Positions 24,840 through 39,600 of a stretch of 64,000 nucleotides of DNA are shown piece after piece. Origin of the DNA: Panonychus citri. Its lineage: Eukaryota > Arthropoda > Arachnida > Trombidiformes > Tetranychidae. Every line of letters begins with the position of its first letter. Position 1 is the first letter of the stretch. The notes below the pieces were generated by a model. It saw only the letters and a list, made by a program, of their open reading frames with translations. It ran no database searches and was not told the origin of the DNA. The stretch is taken from contig NW_026515454.1 of the NCBI RefSeq assembly GCF_014898815.1, positions 62,001 through 126,000 of the forward strand. The letters are read 5' to 3'. Position numbers and translations under genes: made by a program.

Positions 24840-27530
24840 GATGATTATGATTGTGATGATGATGAACCTCCCCCAAGATTTTCAGGGTTATCATCTAATC
24901 CGATATGATGATGATCATTATCTAATATTTAAGAAAGTGTAAGATGAATTGAAAAGAAAGTATTTTTTTTTCTCTCCAAAAAGAAAAGAAAAAAACTTTT
25001 TCGCTGGACATTTCACCTAAAATCTTTTATTCGTTCATCTTTTTTGTTACCTGGATTATGATTATCATGATGATTATTATCATTACCTGTCGTTGGGAGT
25101 GTGTGTTGTTGTTAAATATTATTTAAAAAAATGTTGGTAAATAATAATAATAATAATCATCGTAATGATTATTATTGCGTGACTGAGTTTCTTTGCCTCT
25201 TTTTGGCTTTGTGCTTGTTATGGATTCCAACATGAAAAATTCAGAGTAGCTCAGTGATTCCAATATATAATATATATAATATGAATATGATGCTGTGATT
25301 AGAAGGTGAAATATTTTTCCATCTATTGGAAAAACGCAATTGACCAACGACCACCAGCAAGAAAATCTCAAGTAGCTTTATCCAGTCTATGGTAAAAGTT
25401 TCATGTTTTTCATGATAAATTCAATTGAAATTTTCTATTTTTCGTAATCACTATCGTCATTATTTGGTTATTATTATTGAATATAATTCACAGGTATTCA
25501 TAATATACTTTTTATTGATTTTCATCATTTACATTATTTTATGTCTTCAAGTCATCGGCCTTTTCTTGTTGTGGTCAAGGTGTATTATCATGAGATTATT
25601 CTGACTATTCCAATATTTATATAAATTTCACCATAAAATCATCATTTTCAACACAATGCACTTCATCAATTTCATCCTGGTTTTTTTATTGTTACCTAAT
25701 TGATGTTAGATTTTACATGATAGTCATAATTTTACATGATGAAAATTCAGTTTCCATGTAATTTTCATGATTCCCTTGAAACTGGTTAGTCTAGTATTTG
25801 TGAAAACATAAATATAACCAAAATTAATCGGAATTATCATCATTCTCATCCGTGCAAATAATAATTGATGATGATGATAAAGATTAAAGTTTATTTTTTC
25901 ATCAAAATTGTGAACAAATTGAAATTTCTGAATTTCATCATTTTTTCCCATTCGCATCATTCATGAGGTTTAATTTTCTTCTTCATCATCTTTACAATAT
26001 ACTTTCAATTATTAATTAAAGTTTCCAATTTTATCATGTTGAGTTACATCAACAACCAACTGATCATATTTGATGAACTATATGATAACCATATGAACTT
26101 GATTGGCGGGTAAAGGTTTTAATGTTGTAATACTATCAATGTTTATTACTGAATTCACCCTGAAAATGTTGAAATTGTTATGCAATAGGAACCAGGAAAT
26201 GATGATTGTGATACTGAGATTGAAGAAAAAGTCGTAAAATGATATCAAAAGGTTATCGATTTGTTTGGAATTGGTGATCTGGTGCTAATCGAGATTAGAA
26301 CTTAACTGACAGAGATACAGAATTCATAAGAAATATTCATTTTTCAGAGCTAAAAGACCATGATAAAGTTGACTGATCAAGTTCTGAAATGCGAATAGTT
26401 TCATTAATATATATGGAGAAAAATTTCGATAGGAAACTGATAGATTGTTAATCTCTGAATGTTGATAATGAACAATAGGTGATCAGTGAGATAGTATTTA
26501 TTACTATTTCGGCTTTACAACAATCAAATGTAACTTAAATTACCAATAGTTATTATTATTTTTCTCTTTTTTAATCTCTTTGTTTCATCATCATGAAAAG
26601 TTTCAAATTCAGTTTCCTCATGAAAGATCAGACTCTTTACATGCTTTTTCCTTTTTTTTCTCCACATTCTATGAAACAATCCATTCATCCGAATCACTAT
26701 TCTTTTCATAATCTCTTCCTCTTCCTCATAATCATCATCATCATCATCACTTATCTCGATGATGAGTGAGATGATTATCCAAAGGGATAAACTTTTTCAT
26801 CTGATTGAGATAATCAATGATTAAAAACTATGAAATGATGATGATGATTAAGACAGTGATTCCATCAAATATTAATGTGAATGTAATGATCACAGAAATT
26901 GATGAGAAAAAGGTAAAGAGAAAGTCTAATCATCTTCAAGGTAGATCAACTAATCATCTAAAAGAATCATTTAATTTCTTAATAGTGATCATAACCTTTT
27001 TATCAACATTATCATCATTATTATCCATGTAATTAGTTAAAAGTTAAATTGTTTCAAGAACTTTTTTCCTAACTATTAACTTCCGATGAGCCTTTCAAGG
27101 TTAATTTTATCACTTAATTGTGATTACTATTGATATAAATACTTAAAGGTTATCAACACCTACATTGAAAACCTTGTATATATAATATTCAGGTAATTCA
27201 GTTATTGATTATGATGATGAGTTTCTTACTTGACCTTGAAAAAGTGAAACTAAATCAAAATGTAATCATTTAAAATGTCAACCTACTTGTGACCTAATTA
27301 TTGTTGTTGATTCATAATCATGGATTGGATTGAACAATTTAACTTTAATGAATTAAACAGATGATAAGAAAAACTTTCATCTTGATTGTTTCAATTGTCA
27401 TCAGCTTATTTTCTGGCTAAGGATAACTCCTTTCAAATTGTTTAATGACAATTAACTTTACCTTGTCGTAATGTCGCCGTAACAATTAAAATAAAATCAA
27501 TCAAGGTTTCACAAGAGACACACTCATACA

Positions 27531-27555
27531 TACACACACACACACACACACACAC
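27531..27555. repeat. (CA)n microsatellite
   Basis: About 25 bases of CA repeat, the only clear CA tract of this length in the window. Confidence 0.85.
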
Positions 27556-30500
27556 TTATGTATTATTATTTAGCATTTCATCATCAACAATTTAATGTAA
27601 ACAAAAGTTTTATTTAAGATTACAAGTGGAAATAATTAACTGATTTCTATTTATTTGTCTTTATCTAATTAGGATTAACTTGGATTAATGGATTATCGCT
27701 TATTGATTGGGTATTTTTCACACTTATTCAGGTAATTATATTATTTTTGTTTCTTACAGAATCATCTGATTATAATTGTTGTGTTTTTGTTATATATTTA
27801 TCAGATTGATTAAGTTAATTGTTACAATGATGTGAAAAAGGAAGTGAAAACTTGATGAGAAACTTAAATGATGTTGATCAATGGTGTTTTCCAGCCCAAT
27901 GTTAACCAGTTTAAATGGTAGTTAATTGATACAAAATTTAATCTTCTCCATTTTTCTGGTTAACAATTAAACCTAATTACATACTTGATAATCTTTTACT
28001 TTAATTAACTCAAATTATCAGCATTTCTTTAAACACAAATCATGATTAAACGAAACATTTTCCCCAGTTAACTCGTTCAGTTATCTTGATATCTAAAAAG
28101 TTATAGTTTAACCTTGTAAGTTGCTGTTAACTTTGTCTTGATTTAATTTTTAATTGTCAACTTTAATTAATTTTAATGATAACAATTAAACATCAATCTA
28201 ACAGACAGTAAGAGATAGAGAGAGAAAATGAGCTAACAGCATTTCCGTCAACAATTAACGTTAATTGTTGTTACCGTTGTGAAAATTTTCCTCTTCTCCA
28301 TTGACCGTATCCAAATGATAATTTCAATGTACTTTTTGTACAGTAACAAGAATATAAATATTACAGTTGAGAAGCAACAACAAGATGAGAGAGGATGATA
28401 AACATATGAAGATGAGCAATAATCACACGCGTCCAGAATAAGTAAAAAAAATAACAATAAACATAAAGACAGTAACTGATTAACTACCAACAATCAAGAG
28501 ACAATCAAGAAAAAGGGAAAAAAGTAACAGAAAAAAAAACAATCATGATAATAAAAAGATATCAATGATTTTTTTCCGCTTCCATCGAGTGATAATGATG
28601 ATGATATACTAATGGTGAGAAGCGACTTGTTGATTGTGATCAACATTTTGATTCCACTTCCCGACAAAAAGCGTAACAATAAATCGTTGATCATAATGAT
28701 GATTTATCAACTAGATTCAGTATCAGTTAATGAACAAAAAAAATCAACCATTTTTTTCACTATGAAAAAAAAAGTTCATCAGATTTATAAACATGATACC
28801 AAATTATGGCGATGTTGATGATGATGATGATACAATTCCGATGAGAGAATGACAATTTCATGATATTGAATCTGTTGCCCTTGATTTGATTGTTGATATA
28901 TAACATTTTGTACAATATTGGATCATTTTTTCATCTTGATCATTAATCTATTGGTGAGAGTTATTAAAAAAAAATCACTGTCATGATAATAATGATAACG
29001 ACAATGATATGATGATGAGGATGACACGGGAATGAGTTGCCCTTTACCTGTCAACAGTGATAAAGTTGATATGATGATAAAGATGATAACATGGTGAAGA
29101 TAAGTTGATCTTTTTTATATTTACCTGAGATTTACACCTTCAGGTCAGGTTAAACGGTTCACATTGAGACAATCAACAATCAACAACTTCCGTTGTTTAT
29201 GTTTAATCATCATCATGTACACATCATGTTGATCCTTTGATGTTTTTTTTTAATATTAAATATCATCTTCATCTTCATGTCATCATCATTATCATCATCA
29301 GAATCCTTTGTTTGTTTTTTTCATTGCAATTTAAATTAGTTAATCATTTGCATATCAAAACATAAGACGGAAGTTAATTGTTGCTAACATTTAATTTCCA
29401 TATGTTTTTTTTGTTCAGTCAGAATTTGAAATTGTACTCATAATTTAAATTGTTAATTGTTCCTATGATAAATTGTTTAATTGTCTTTAATTGTGTATAA
29501 TAAACATTAATTGTAATCAATTGTGATAATCATTGTCCACCCCTTTTACTATAACAATTTGTTACCTATATTTAAGTGCAACAATTAACATTTTCCCTTA
29601 ATTGTGATCTTACTTATATTCTGTGTAATATAATCCTGACAATCAGACAATTGATTATCATCATCATATTGATTATCACAATAGTAATCAAACAAATTAC
29701 AATTGAAATTATCTTTAATTCAGTTGGTGAGATTCAATTTAAACCTTTTTTTTTGTTGATTGATTGGCTTATTGTAGGAAAATATAGTAAATTGATTGAC
29801 AGTCTTTATTTAAACATCATCATCAAATTTGATTGCTTCTTGATTATGATACAATATTTTTCTCAATCATGATGAAAAGATTAACAAGCAGATCATCAAA
29901 TATAATTTAACAAAGGAGAAAACCTAACAAATTGAAACAATTAAAAAACAATAAAGTTCAATACAATTAAATGGACTTACCTTTATAGTAAATATGATTT
30001 CTTTGAACAATTAACTTTTCAAACATGATAATTAACTTACATGAGATGATAATTTAAATTTTCATGATATGATTATTTTTCAAATGGATAAGATTATCTC
30101 GTGTCAAGATAAATGACCATTTAAGATGATGATTAACTGACCTAACCCAAAGTTGGTCTTATTGTTGTTGAATTAATTATAACGGTAAATGAATAGTAAT
30201 TAAAAACGAAAAGGTAACGTTACAATTGTAAAGTGTTTAATTGTTGTGACGATAAACAAATGATATAAACACTATGATTAAAAATCACTTGTAATTGTGA
30301 AATTGTTTCAACTTTAATTGTCCTTTTCACAATTACAATCAACAAACTAATCTCTCCACCTAATGATAACTTATCAATATGATTGAAGGTGTGAATAGAT
30401 TTTGATTGTTTCAAATTAATTGGATGAAAATAAACTTCCGGATTAGTTAATCTCGTTTCTTTGTTAATTATTATCCTTTGGATATAAAAATTTTTTCTTA

Positions 30501-32949
30501 ATTATTATCATATCTTAGAGATAATAATTTGAGTTAACTGTCAAGGATTAGTTAATCATGAATTTGATCAACAATTGTTAATCACTTGTTATATTATAAC
30601 AATAAATGTGATTTCCCAATATTCAAGGTAATCATAATCATAATTAATAAATACACTTGGAAAAAATGATAATTTAATTAAAAGTAATTAATGAAAAATA
30701 TCGCAGAGATTAATTAAAATGAGTTAGTGTTTCGTGTTTTTCAATTTTTCCCATACAATTAACTATCATTTTAATTTTGAGAAATTGCAAACAATTAATA
30801 TTGTTAATCCATTGATTTAAAATGTTAAGATAATAATCTGATAATGAAAAATATTTCATGATATTTGATTGTTATCATCATCAATCCATATGCTACCAAA
30901 ATATTGAATTGTTATCAAGGAAACCAGGTAAAAGGAAGAGCTGAAGATGATGATGATGATGTTGTTGAATATGATGAGGAAACCATGAAATCGCCATTCA
31001 GTTTGATGATTGACTGACTGACCATTTCCGTTAGGGTTAAATTACTCAGTATTTAACTTCCTCCATCATCATCATCACCTTCATCTCATGTTGAGTGACT
31101 TTTTGCATGATAACCTTTTGAAAGGTTGCAAAAGAAAGATGAAGATGAGAAGATGAGAAGATGAAGATGATTTCTGATGATGAGGGAGGTGATAGAGTGA
31201 GGTGGAGAAGGAGGCAAAAAGCTCTTAGTGGGCTCATTAGATCTCCAACAGTGGACTTTGATTATAATCCTTTAATATTTCATGAGATCTTTTTATTTGA
31301 TTAAATTAGTTAAGAAAATCTCTCTCTCTCTCTCTTTCTCATCCCTATTGAGAGGCATCATCATCATTATGATGACCATCATAATGATAATAACAATTAT
31401 AACAACATCTTCATCATCAGAATCATCATTATTATCACACTTACTAGGAAATAACATTTTGAAGGTCATTTAATTTTCTTAATCATTACCATTTGAGTAA
31501 TTTAATTTTTTTTAGGTTTATAAGGAAATGAATGAATGAATTTGTTACCCTAAATTAAATTGTTGCTGTTGATGTTTACCTTTTAATATAACAATCAACT
31601 AATGATTGTGTGGGTTAATCATGTTAATAGTAACCTGTTGATATATAACTTATTATAAATGAAGGTAAACCGATGATTTTGAAGGTAAATATAATAAAGA
31701 TGAAGATGAATCAATAATAATAATCAATTGATTCAGTTTTTCATACACTTATTGTTAACATTTGATATTGTTGATTACATTTTCATGTCTGTTTATTTAC
31801 AATTTAAATTGACAAGGTTTTTTTTTCCTCTATTCACAATTAACTATCAACAACATCAACAACAACAATAGGAAGGGCGATATTTAAAATATTGACTATG
31901 ATCACAATTAAATCAGTGGTCATCATAAACCATTAAGAAACAATAATCATCATCATGAAGTAAAATTATCTGATCTTTTCATGGGATTTGAGTTTCCTTT
32001 ATGTTTAGCTTGGAATTATTCATTTAAAGAGATAATGATGATTCTCGAACAATTAAATTTAATTGTTCGTCTCCAATGTAATTATTCTGAGATGAGATAA
32101 AGTGGTGAAATAAAGAAAACGAAAACGAAAACTTATCGTTTACTGTTAGTTTTACGTTCTAACGATTTTCTCGAATAACGTTTTGTCATTTCAAGGAGAG
32201 TGAGAAGGAGATATGATGATGATGAAAGAAAAGGGAGGAAAGAGGAAGAAAGCGTGGGCTAGTTAGCGAATTGATGATAATACAAGCAGATGGTTAAACG
32301 ATTATTCTTTTCGTTGATTTCGTTAGAACGAAACAAAAAGTTTTTCGAAGAGAAGAGAAAAAAAAAACTTATATTATATTTCCTATCGTTTCTTGTATGT
32401 TGGTTGTTTTCAATGGCGTAGGTTAAACTTGGTCAACGTTAGTAAATTGTTGCTTTTTAATCATTATTAATACTAACTGCTGATGGTGGTTTTTGTTTTC
32501 GCATTTTGATTGTTGTTGATTAAATCCTTAATCATACCTTAATTGGGAATCAGCTGAATGATTTTTCAGCTTGATTCAAGAAGGATAAATCCACTCACAT
32601 TAAGTTACTCATAACGAAATGATGATGATTGTTTATCAGGGTTATCTAAATGAGTTAATAATTTAATCACAATATTGGTTAATTAATTGACTTACATTTG
32701 GATTGTAACAATTAGGATTAAAAAAAAGAATTTTTCGCAATAAGAGTTTCAGATTTGCAGTTAATTGTTGATTTCTCGGTGATAATTAGTGTATTACATG
32801 GTGATAACGATGATGAAAGAAAAGTGATAGATGATAAGAAACAGAAAGCTAGAGAAAATTGTCTGTCTTCAAGTCTCTTTCTTTTTTTCTTTCTTTTTCC
32901 TTTATCATCATCATCTTCTTCTTAAGCCAAAATTCTGACAGACCAGAAT

Positions 32950-32977
<28 letters not shown>
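32950..32977. repeat. (AAG)n microsatellite
   Basis: About nine AAG copies inside a longer purine-rich stretch (32950-33010). Confidence 0.85.
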
Positions 32978-32980
<3 letters not shown>

Positions 32981-33303
32981 AAAGAAAGAAAGAAGAAGAA
33001 GAAGAAGGTGGATGAACCTTTCTTTTTCTCTTTATTTTATCATCATCTTCTCTTTCTTTCAGAATTTTTCTCATCTTCTTATCTTCTCTTTCTTTTTCTC
33101 TCTTTCTTCTCAATTGGGAGGGTTAAGAATTAGGTGAGAAACTGGATTTTTTTGAGAAAGCCCAGGAAAGGAAAAGGTGGTCACGGATGATGACTCTTTC
33201 TTTCTTCAATAATCTTCTCTTTCTTTTTTTTACGATGGAAGATTGAACGAAAAAAGAAAGAGAACACAGAAAGAGACCGAGTGAGTAAGTGGCAAATGAA
33301 AGT

Positions 33304-33305
<2 letters not shown>

Positions 33306-33349
<44 letters not shown>
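33306..33349. repeat. (GA)n microsatellite
   Basis: About 44 bases of GA repeat, 750 bp upstream of the dumpy start codon. Confidence 0.92.
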
Positions 33350-33352
<3 letters not shown>

Positions 33353-33418
33353 TAATGAACGGAAAAATATCTTCTCACATGAATCTTTATCCCGGTTGTC
33401 AGACCAGTCGCTAGGTAA

Positions 33419-33450
33419 GACGTTGAGACGTTAAGACGTTTGGACGTTGA
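33419..33450. promoter_or_regulatory. Four 8-bp-spaced GACGTT boxes upstream of dumpy
   Basis: Four head-to-tail copies of GACGTT, each followed by two variable bases (GA, AA, TG, GA), run at an exact 8-bp period about 650 bp before the dumpy ATG. The ACGT core is shared with many bZIP half-sites. The regulatory role is inferred from position and regular spacing only. Confidence 0.4.
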
Positions 33451-34097
33451 TATTGTTTATGTTTATTGTTATAATATCATCTTATACATTGTGATTCTAA
33501 CTACAGTTGATTGTCTTCATCATCATCTTCATATTCACCTTTTTCTCTTTCTTTCTCTCTCTTTCTTACATTATCATCTTCATCTTCATAATTTTACCAT
33601 CTCTCTCTCTCTCTCTAACTCTCCCTCAACGACTACTGTAAACTTACCTGTTGCAATCATCAAACCGTTTTCATTCAACAACAGTAACAGTTTACTGTTG
33701 ATAGATTATTATCTTAATAGTTAATCAGCTCTTAATCAATTCTATGGTGAATTAATCCTTTAACTCTAATGGTGTCATTTTAAATCAACTGATTATTGAT
33801 TGTTTTTAATTTCTATCTCTTATTATTATCAACTGATTGGTCGCAATGGTTTGTGACTTTTGTTTACCTGTTAATCTGTCTATTGGTTAATGGATGTTAC
33901 ATTTAAATTGTTTCAAATTGGACACACAAATAATTACAATTTAACCGTTGACAATTTACTTGGATTACAAATCAATAATAATAATAATTATTTTCTATTA
34001 CCTTACCAGCTACAACTTACTGACCATTGACCGTTACTTAGACTTGTCGTTGTAACCTAACATACGACCTGTCAACGATAATAACATTGAGTCCCTA
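33451..34097 (+). other. Probable 5' UTR/promoter region of dumpy
   Basis: About 650 bp before the dumpy start. It contains CT runs, one TTACCTGTTG at 33644 and a TTACCTGTT at about 33866. No TATA box or upstream coding exon was recognised. The start at 34098 is the first in-frame ATG of exon 1. Confidence 0.4.
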
Positions 34098-34794
34098 ATG
34101 GAGTACAGTTCAAGTTACAGTAATAATAAAACCAGAGGCCATCATCAACATTTATCATCCAGCTCATCATCCTGTTCATCATCAATCCAAAAATGTGATT
34201 CATCACCATCTTGTCTTATTAATAACAACCAAATAATCAATCATAATGATAACAATGGTGATACAATTAACAAGGATAATAGCAACTTATCTGATAATAG
34301 GAATAATAATCTGATGATTTTGGGTGAAAATATTGTTAATTGTAACAATAATTTATCTACGACAACAAGATCAACATGTGGATTTAATTTTTATTCATCT
34401 TCATCTCAATCGTCGATATGGTCAACTTTTTGTCGACCATCATCATCACCATCATCATCATCTTCTTCTTCTTCTTCTTCTTATTCTCTACATTCATCAT
34501 ATTCAGTACCACGAATTTCAACTTTAATTGTTACCCTGTTTCTATCTTTGAATTATCTATTTATTATCTCCTCCATTCCAAGTGTGTCCGCTCAATATCG
34601 GCCCAAATGGCCTAGTCCAATAGTTCAAAGAGAGATATTTCTTCTTAACCTCGAAGATGGTTATTTTGGTTGCCAAGTCAACGAATCGACCGATTTCCTA
34701 CAACTTTTTGAGCTTTCCAAGCTCTGTGATGGTTTACCTCAGTGTTTTCTTGGTTCTGATGAGTTAGCACTTGAGCTCAAATGTGGAGACAGAA
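34098..34794 (+). CDS. dp: dumpy exon 1: low-complexity head, signal segment, LDLa-like unit
   Basis: 232 codons plus one base. Residues 1-140 are rich in Ser and Asn and are encoded largely by TCA/TCT/AAT repeats. Residues 141-165 are hydrophobic and end in SVSA, a plausible signal-peptidase site. Residues 191-228 contain the cysteine pattern and LCDGLPQCFLGSDE of the LDLa-like unit that begins Dumpy in other arthropods. The donor is gtaagt at 34795. Confidence 0.85.
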
Positions 34795-36565
34795 GTAAGT
34801 AAACCGATAGATCACCAAATCGATTCATTTTATTGATTCATTGATTACAATTCAAATATTGCCAATATATACAAGCTAATGTTCATTGACCATTCTTGGT
34901 GAATTTCCAATTGCTTATATCATTAGATTCTGATGGTTTACCTGTTTGTCTTACGGAAAAATTTCTAATTAATTCAGTCTCTCTTTTCATTACCTTTGAT
35001 TTTTTTCCAATTAATTACCTTCCAATTAACTCGTAATGATTATATTTCTTCATGTTATTAGAAAATTTCATTTCAATTTCTAACATTTTCTTGAAACACA
35101 GTCTGAATTTCAATTAGTTCAATTCTTAATGTGACAATCGTTTTTTATTTACCAATGTTAATTTGTTTCGATAATAATTAACTTTTTGATTACTTAAGTT
35201 GATCATCCTTAAGGTTAAACTTTGTTTTCAATTTTCTCACTCATTGAAACTTCATGTGATTTCAGATTCATGATATTCAATTTTCTAGTTACCAGTAAAC
35301 TAATACATGATTATTGTATCATCATCATCATCATCATCCTCTTAAACTTTCAGGTACAAGAGTCAAGGTAAGAAAATAAGTTTACCAGGTAAAATTTATG
35401 ATTCTCCGAAATATTTTTGAGTTCCGTTGATAATTCTGGGTTCCTCTGAGCCAAAACTAATTAATCTATCGTCATTATCATCATAATGATAATGTAAATG
35501 ATTATCATGATATTATCGAATTTTTTTATCTTCTTTTCTTTTTTTCTCTCTTTACTTTGCAGGAAAAAAAAAGAAGAAAAGAAAAGAAAAGAAGAGCAAC
35601 AGGTTACCTGTTTAACTTTTCATTCTGTTGATTATTCACTCTGTTTTCTTTTCCATTCATCATGAAAAATCAACAGAACAAGAAGAATAGGAAAAAACAG
35701 AAAGCAAACACTTTATTATCATGAAGATTCTGAGAAAGTCTGAACTTGAGCGATTCACCTTGATCACCAAATTATTCATTTCTGATTGATAGTTAAGCTC
35801 ATAATTAGAACCCAAAAAACACCATTTACTTTACCGTAAACGCCTTCGATTTGTTGTCTCTACCTTTTCGAATCGACATTCGAGTGTTTTTTTTTCGTGG
35901 TCTTTCGTTAATCTGTTTCCAATTTTGTTCCGATTTTCGTATTTGGAATTACTAACAATTCGATAACCTTGTCAGAATGATGGAGACGATAAATCAATGA
36001 GAAATTAGCTCATTCTTGCTGTATAGTTGTGGGTTTATGACTGGAATATCTTGAGTACGAATGAGATCACATTATATCGAATAGGATTATGTAGATTAAG
36101 ATTTGGGGGGGAAGAATATGAGGATAATGATAATGATGATATTTTCCATTGTTATTACAATATTCTCTTTGGAAAATGATCAATGTAGACATTTTAGAAT
36201 TTTCTTCCTCTTCTTCTTCTTATTCTTCTTCTTCTGGTAAAGAAATTGATGCGTGTGTGTGGTCACCTCCCCTTCTCCCCCAAGGCAATATCATCCCAAC
36301 AACAACCTTGTTCCCTTTTCTATCTTTCTCTTCTTATTTTCATCAATTCTCCCTCTCCTTTCACTTTCTTTCTTTATCTCCATCAGCTTCTGTTCATCAT
36401 CATCATCATTATAATCCAAAAAAAGAGAAACCCTACAATTTTTACCTTTGGAGTTTCATCTTTTTTTATCAATGTGTATGTTACACAATCAACATCACTT
36501 TACAAAGAAAAAGATAAAAAAATCTCAGAATATCTGAAAATGGAAGAGAGAACGAAAGAGAGAGC

Positions 36566-36610
<45 letters not shown>

Positions 36611-39600
36611 GGATTGGAAGATAATGAAAGAAAAGATTAGACAATTTAGACAAAAAAAGTCTTAACCCAAACATCAACCGAAGCAATTGTGTTAACATCA
36701 ATCCTTGATATTTTCTCTCTCTCACCTGAAACTTTCTTTTCATCATCATCATCATCATCTACTGTCTATTCTCTCTGTCTATGTAATCATCACCATCATC
36801 ATCGTCTTTCTTTTCTTTCTCTTCCTTTTTTTTTCTCATTCCTCAATTCTGAGGAATCAAATGTTTCGTTTCTCTTTTTTTCTCTTACCTTTTCTTCATC
36901 TTCTCATGTGTGTGATTTTCAAAGATGTTGATCTTTTTTTTTGTTCCATCATGGAAGAAGAAGAAAAAAACTCCAATGAAACCAATAATTTTCATCCTCA
37001 TCCTTTTCCATCATCATCTCACCTTGAAAGATGATGAGAAGATGATAATGAAAGAAACAAAATCGATGATAAAAAAGAAGGAAAAAAAAAATTTCTTTTC
37101 TCTTTTTTCTTACCTTCACTTTGTTACTAATTTAAAACTATTATAATTATCACTTTCTTTAATCATTACAATTTAACTTGATTGTTATTATTATAAATGT
37201 TATTTAAATTCCTATTTACAACTTTGTTAATTTGATAAATTGTTACAGGAGGAGGAAAATTAATTTCCAATTGAAAACAGCCAATCCTTAATCTGTGAAT
37301 CAATTTATCATTTGTAAAATTGTTGCAATTAACTAATTACACTACTAAACATTGATGGGAATGATTGATTCAATTTCCAAATATCAATTGACTTAATTTA
37401 CTATCTCATAAATTAAAGATCCTCTTTGATTGTTCAAATAAACTGATAGAAATTGAATTGATTGTTATTATTAACATTTTTGTATTCGAGAAAATTTCAA
37501 AAGTTATGACAACTTTTAAGTGTCTTCGTTGGGACGAAAACTTTTTTTTCATTTCATTTCGTTTCGCAATTAAAACCAATTGTAAATTTCGTTGGCGTTT
37601 AGTTAACATTGAATTTTGCTAATTCCTATTTAGGATTAGCGTTTCTCTTAACACTCAATGTTATTATTATTTAGTAATCAATACCACGCATTGTCTTTGA
37701 ACTAAATTAACTTGATTGTCAATATTATTATTACTATTAAATGAGAAACAAGAGTTAACTGTTATTCATTTTAAATGAAAGTGGGTAAATTGTTGATTAA
37801 TGAAAAAGGAAACTGAACAATTTAATTCCCATTCACAATTTAGTTAATCATGATAATAATACAAGTTTTATACTTGTATGTGTGTGTATACAGTTTATTT
37901 TAATCATCATTATCAATTTCACATGATACATGATAATCATGATGATGATTAAGACTGATTATTATTATTATATTACATAATGATGATGAACAATTTAAAA
38001 TGATGATGAGAATTAGGTAAACATTGAATTGAAATTGAGATTAACAATTAACCAGATTAACCTCAAGTATTAATTTTCACTTTCACATTGAAAGAAAATA
38101 AATTAAATAATGATAACAATTAATTAGATTGCTTGTTAGTAATTATCATTTGTATTAATATAATTGATTTTTTAATCATTTGATTATATATACAATGATT
38201 AACAATCAAATATTATCAAGTGATAGACAATTAAAGTGAAAGTTTTACCTAAATTAAGTATGGTAACAATTTAGATGATTAAAGTATTATAATGACAATT
38301 AACTTTCTCTTGTCTCGCTTTTTTTTTGTCCACCATTAAACAGCAACAATCAACTAAGTAAAATTAACTAGAAATTGGATCACAATTTACTTGATTGTAA
38401 TGATTAAATCAATAGTAGTTTTATATTAGAAACAATATAAAAAAAAAAGGTAAACCCAATCACCCAAAAGTAATCAAAAGTAAATCAAAAGTTTAATCAA
38501 TTCAATGGACTTTTTTTCCCCTTTCATTTAATTGATGTTAGTTGATTTAATCAGTTGATTGTAATACAGGTTAAGCCTTAGGGTCGAGATCATCAACATT
38601 TAGTTGACAATTAAAGATTAGTGTTAATGATTAAATTTGATGTTGTCACAATTGTTGATTATCATTGTATTATACAAGATTTTCACTTGATTGTTGTATT
38701 AGCTTCTGATGATGCTACCTGTTAAATCACTCTTGAGTAACAATATACAGTTGGGTGACCTCGCCTGACGATCATCATCAGAATGGGAATCATGATGATG
38801 ACGATGAAGATAATGATGAGTATCAAGGGATAAGTCAAGTAATACAACAATCAAATAACATTTGACAACGTTTTCCTTGGATTACTCTGCAATTTTCACA
38901 CCAAAGTGAAAAAAAAACATCAGATGTGAAAAAAAACAAGAAGATGTAACAAGGAAAATCTTGTTTTCCATCATCATCATCATCATCACAATAATCATCA
39001 TCTTCTCCATCACTATGGTTACAATTATCACTCTATGTTAATTGTATCATTGATAATATTAATGCAATGAAATGTTATCTTTTGTGAAATTTTCGATGAT
39101 AATCACTGAGATTATTCATTTCATAAGATAATGAATGAAATGATATCACTTAACTAGAAAATTATTATATTAGAATTAATTTTTAAAATACGAAATTTGC
39201 ACACCATTGGTCAATGGTTTGTCCAAAATCAATTATTTTTCGATTTTTATATTTTTGTTACTTTTTTCTTTCGATTGATGCTAAATCATAATCCTATCCC
39301 TTAGAACAACAAAATAATAATTAATTGAAAATTACCTTTTTTTCATCATTTTTTTGATACCTTTTATTAATTAACATGGGTGTCTATGGGAATTTTTATC
39401 AAAAAAGGTGTTAATTAGTAAAAAGTGATGAAAAAAAGGTAATTTTCAATTGATTATTATTTTGTTGTTCTAAGGGATAGGATTATTATTTTAGCATCAA
39501 TCGAAAGAAAAAAGTAACAAAAATATAAAAATCGAAAAAAATAATTGATTTTTTTGGACTAAGGCCATTTTCCGACCAATGAAAAGTGTACCCAAAAATT

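Larger units (their letters stand above)
14216..33400. other. Gene-poor 19-kb region of simple repeats and recurrent motifs
   Basis: No coding exon with a recognisable domain was found on either strand. Open frames are short and arise from GAT/ATC, CT/GA and poly-T tracts. Recurrent features are (GAT)n or (ATC)n clusters every few hundred bases, CT/GA runs, and TTACCTGTT words. Patches at 19190-19420 and 26150-26460 are less repetitive and have no assignment. It may be intergenic, regulatory for dumpy, or carry non-coding transcripts. Confidence 0.55.

Noticed and set aside
34324..34615. His-rich and Leu-rich frames inside dumpy exon 1
   Set aside because: They are shadow frames of the ATC/TCT repeats; the Ser/Asn frame leads into the signal segment and splices in phase.
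36149..37146. Several overlapping frames of 70-139 codons
   Set aside because: They are made of Ser/His/Phe or Arg/Glu runs from simple repeats, with no splice logic or domain.
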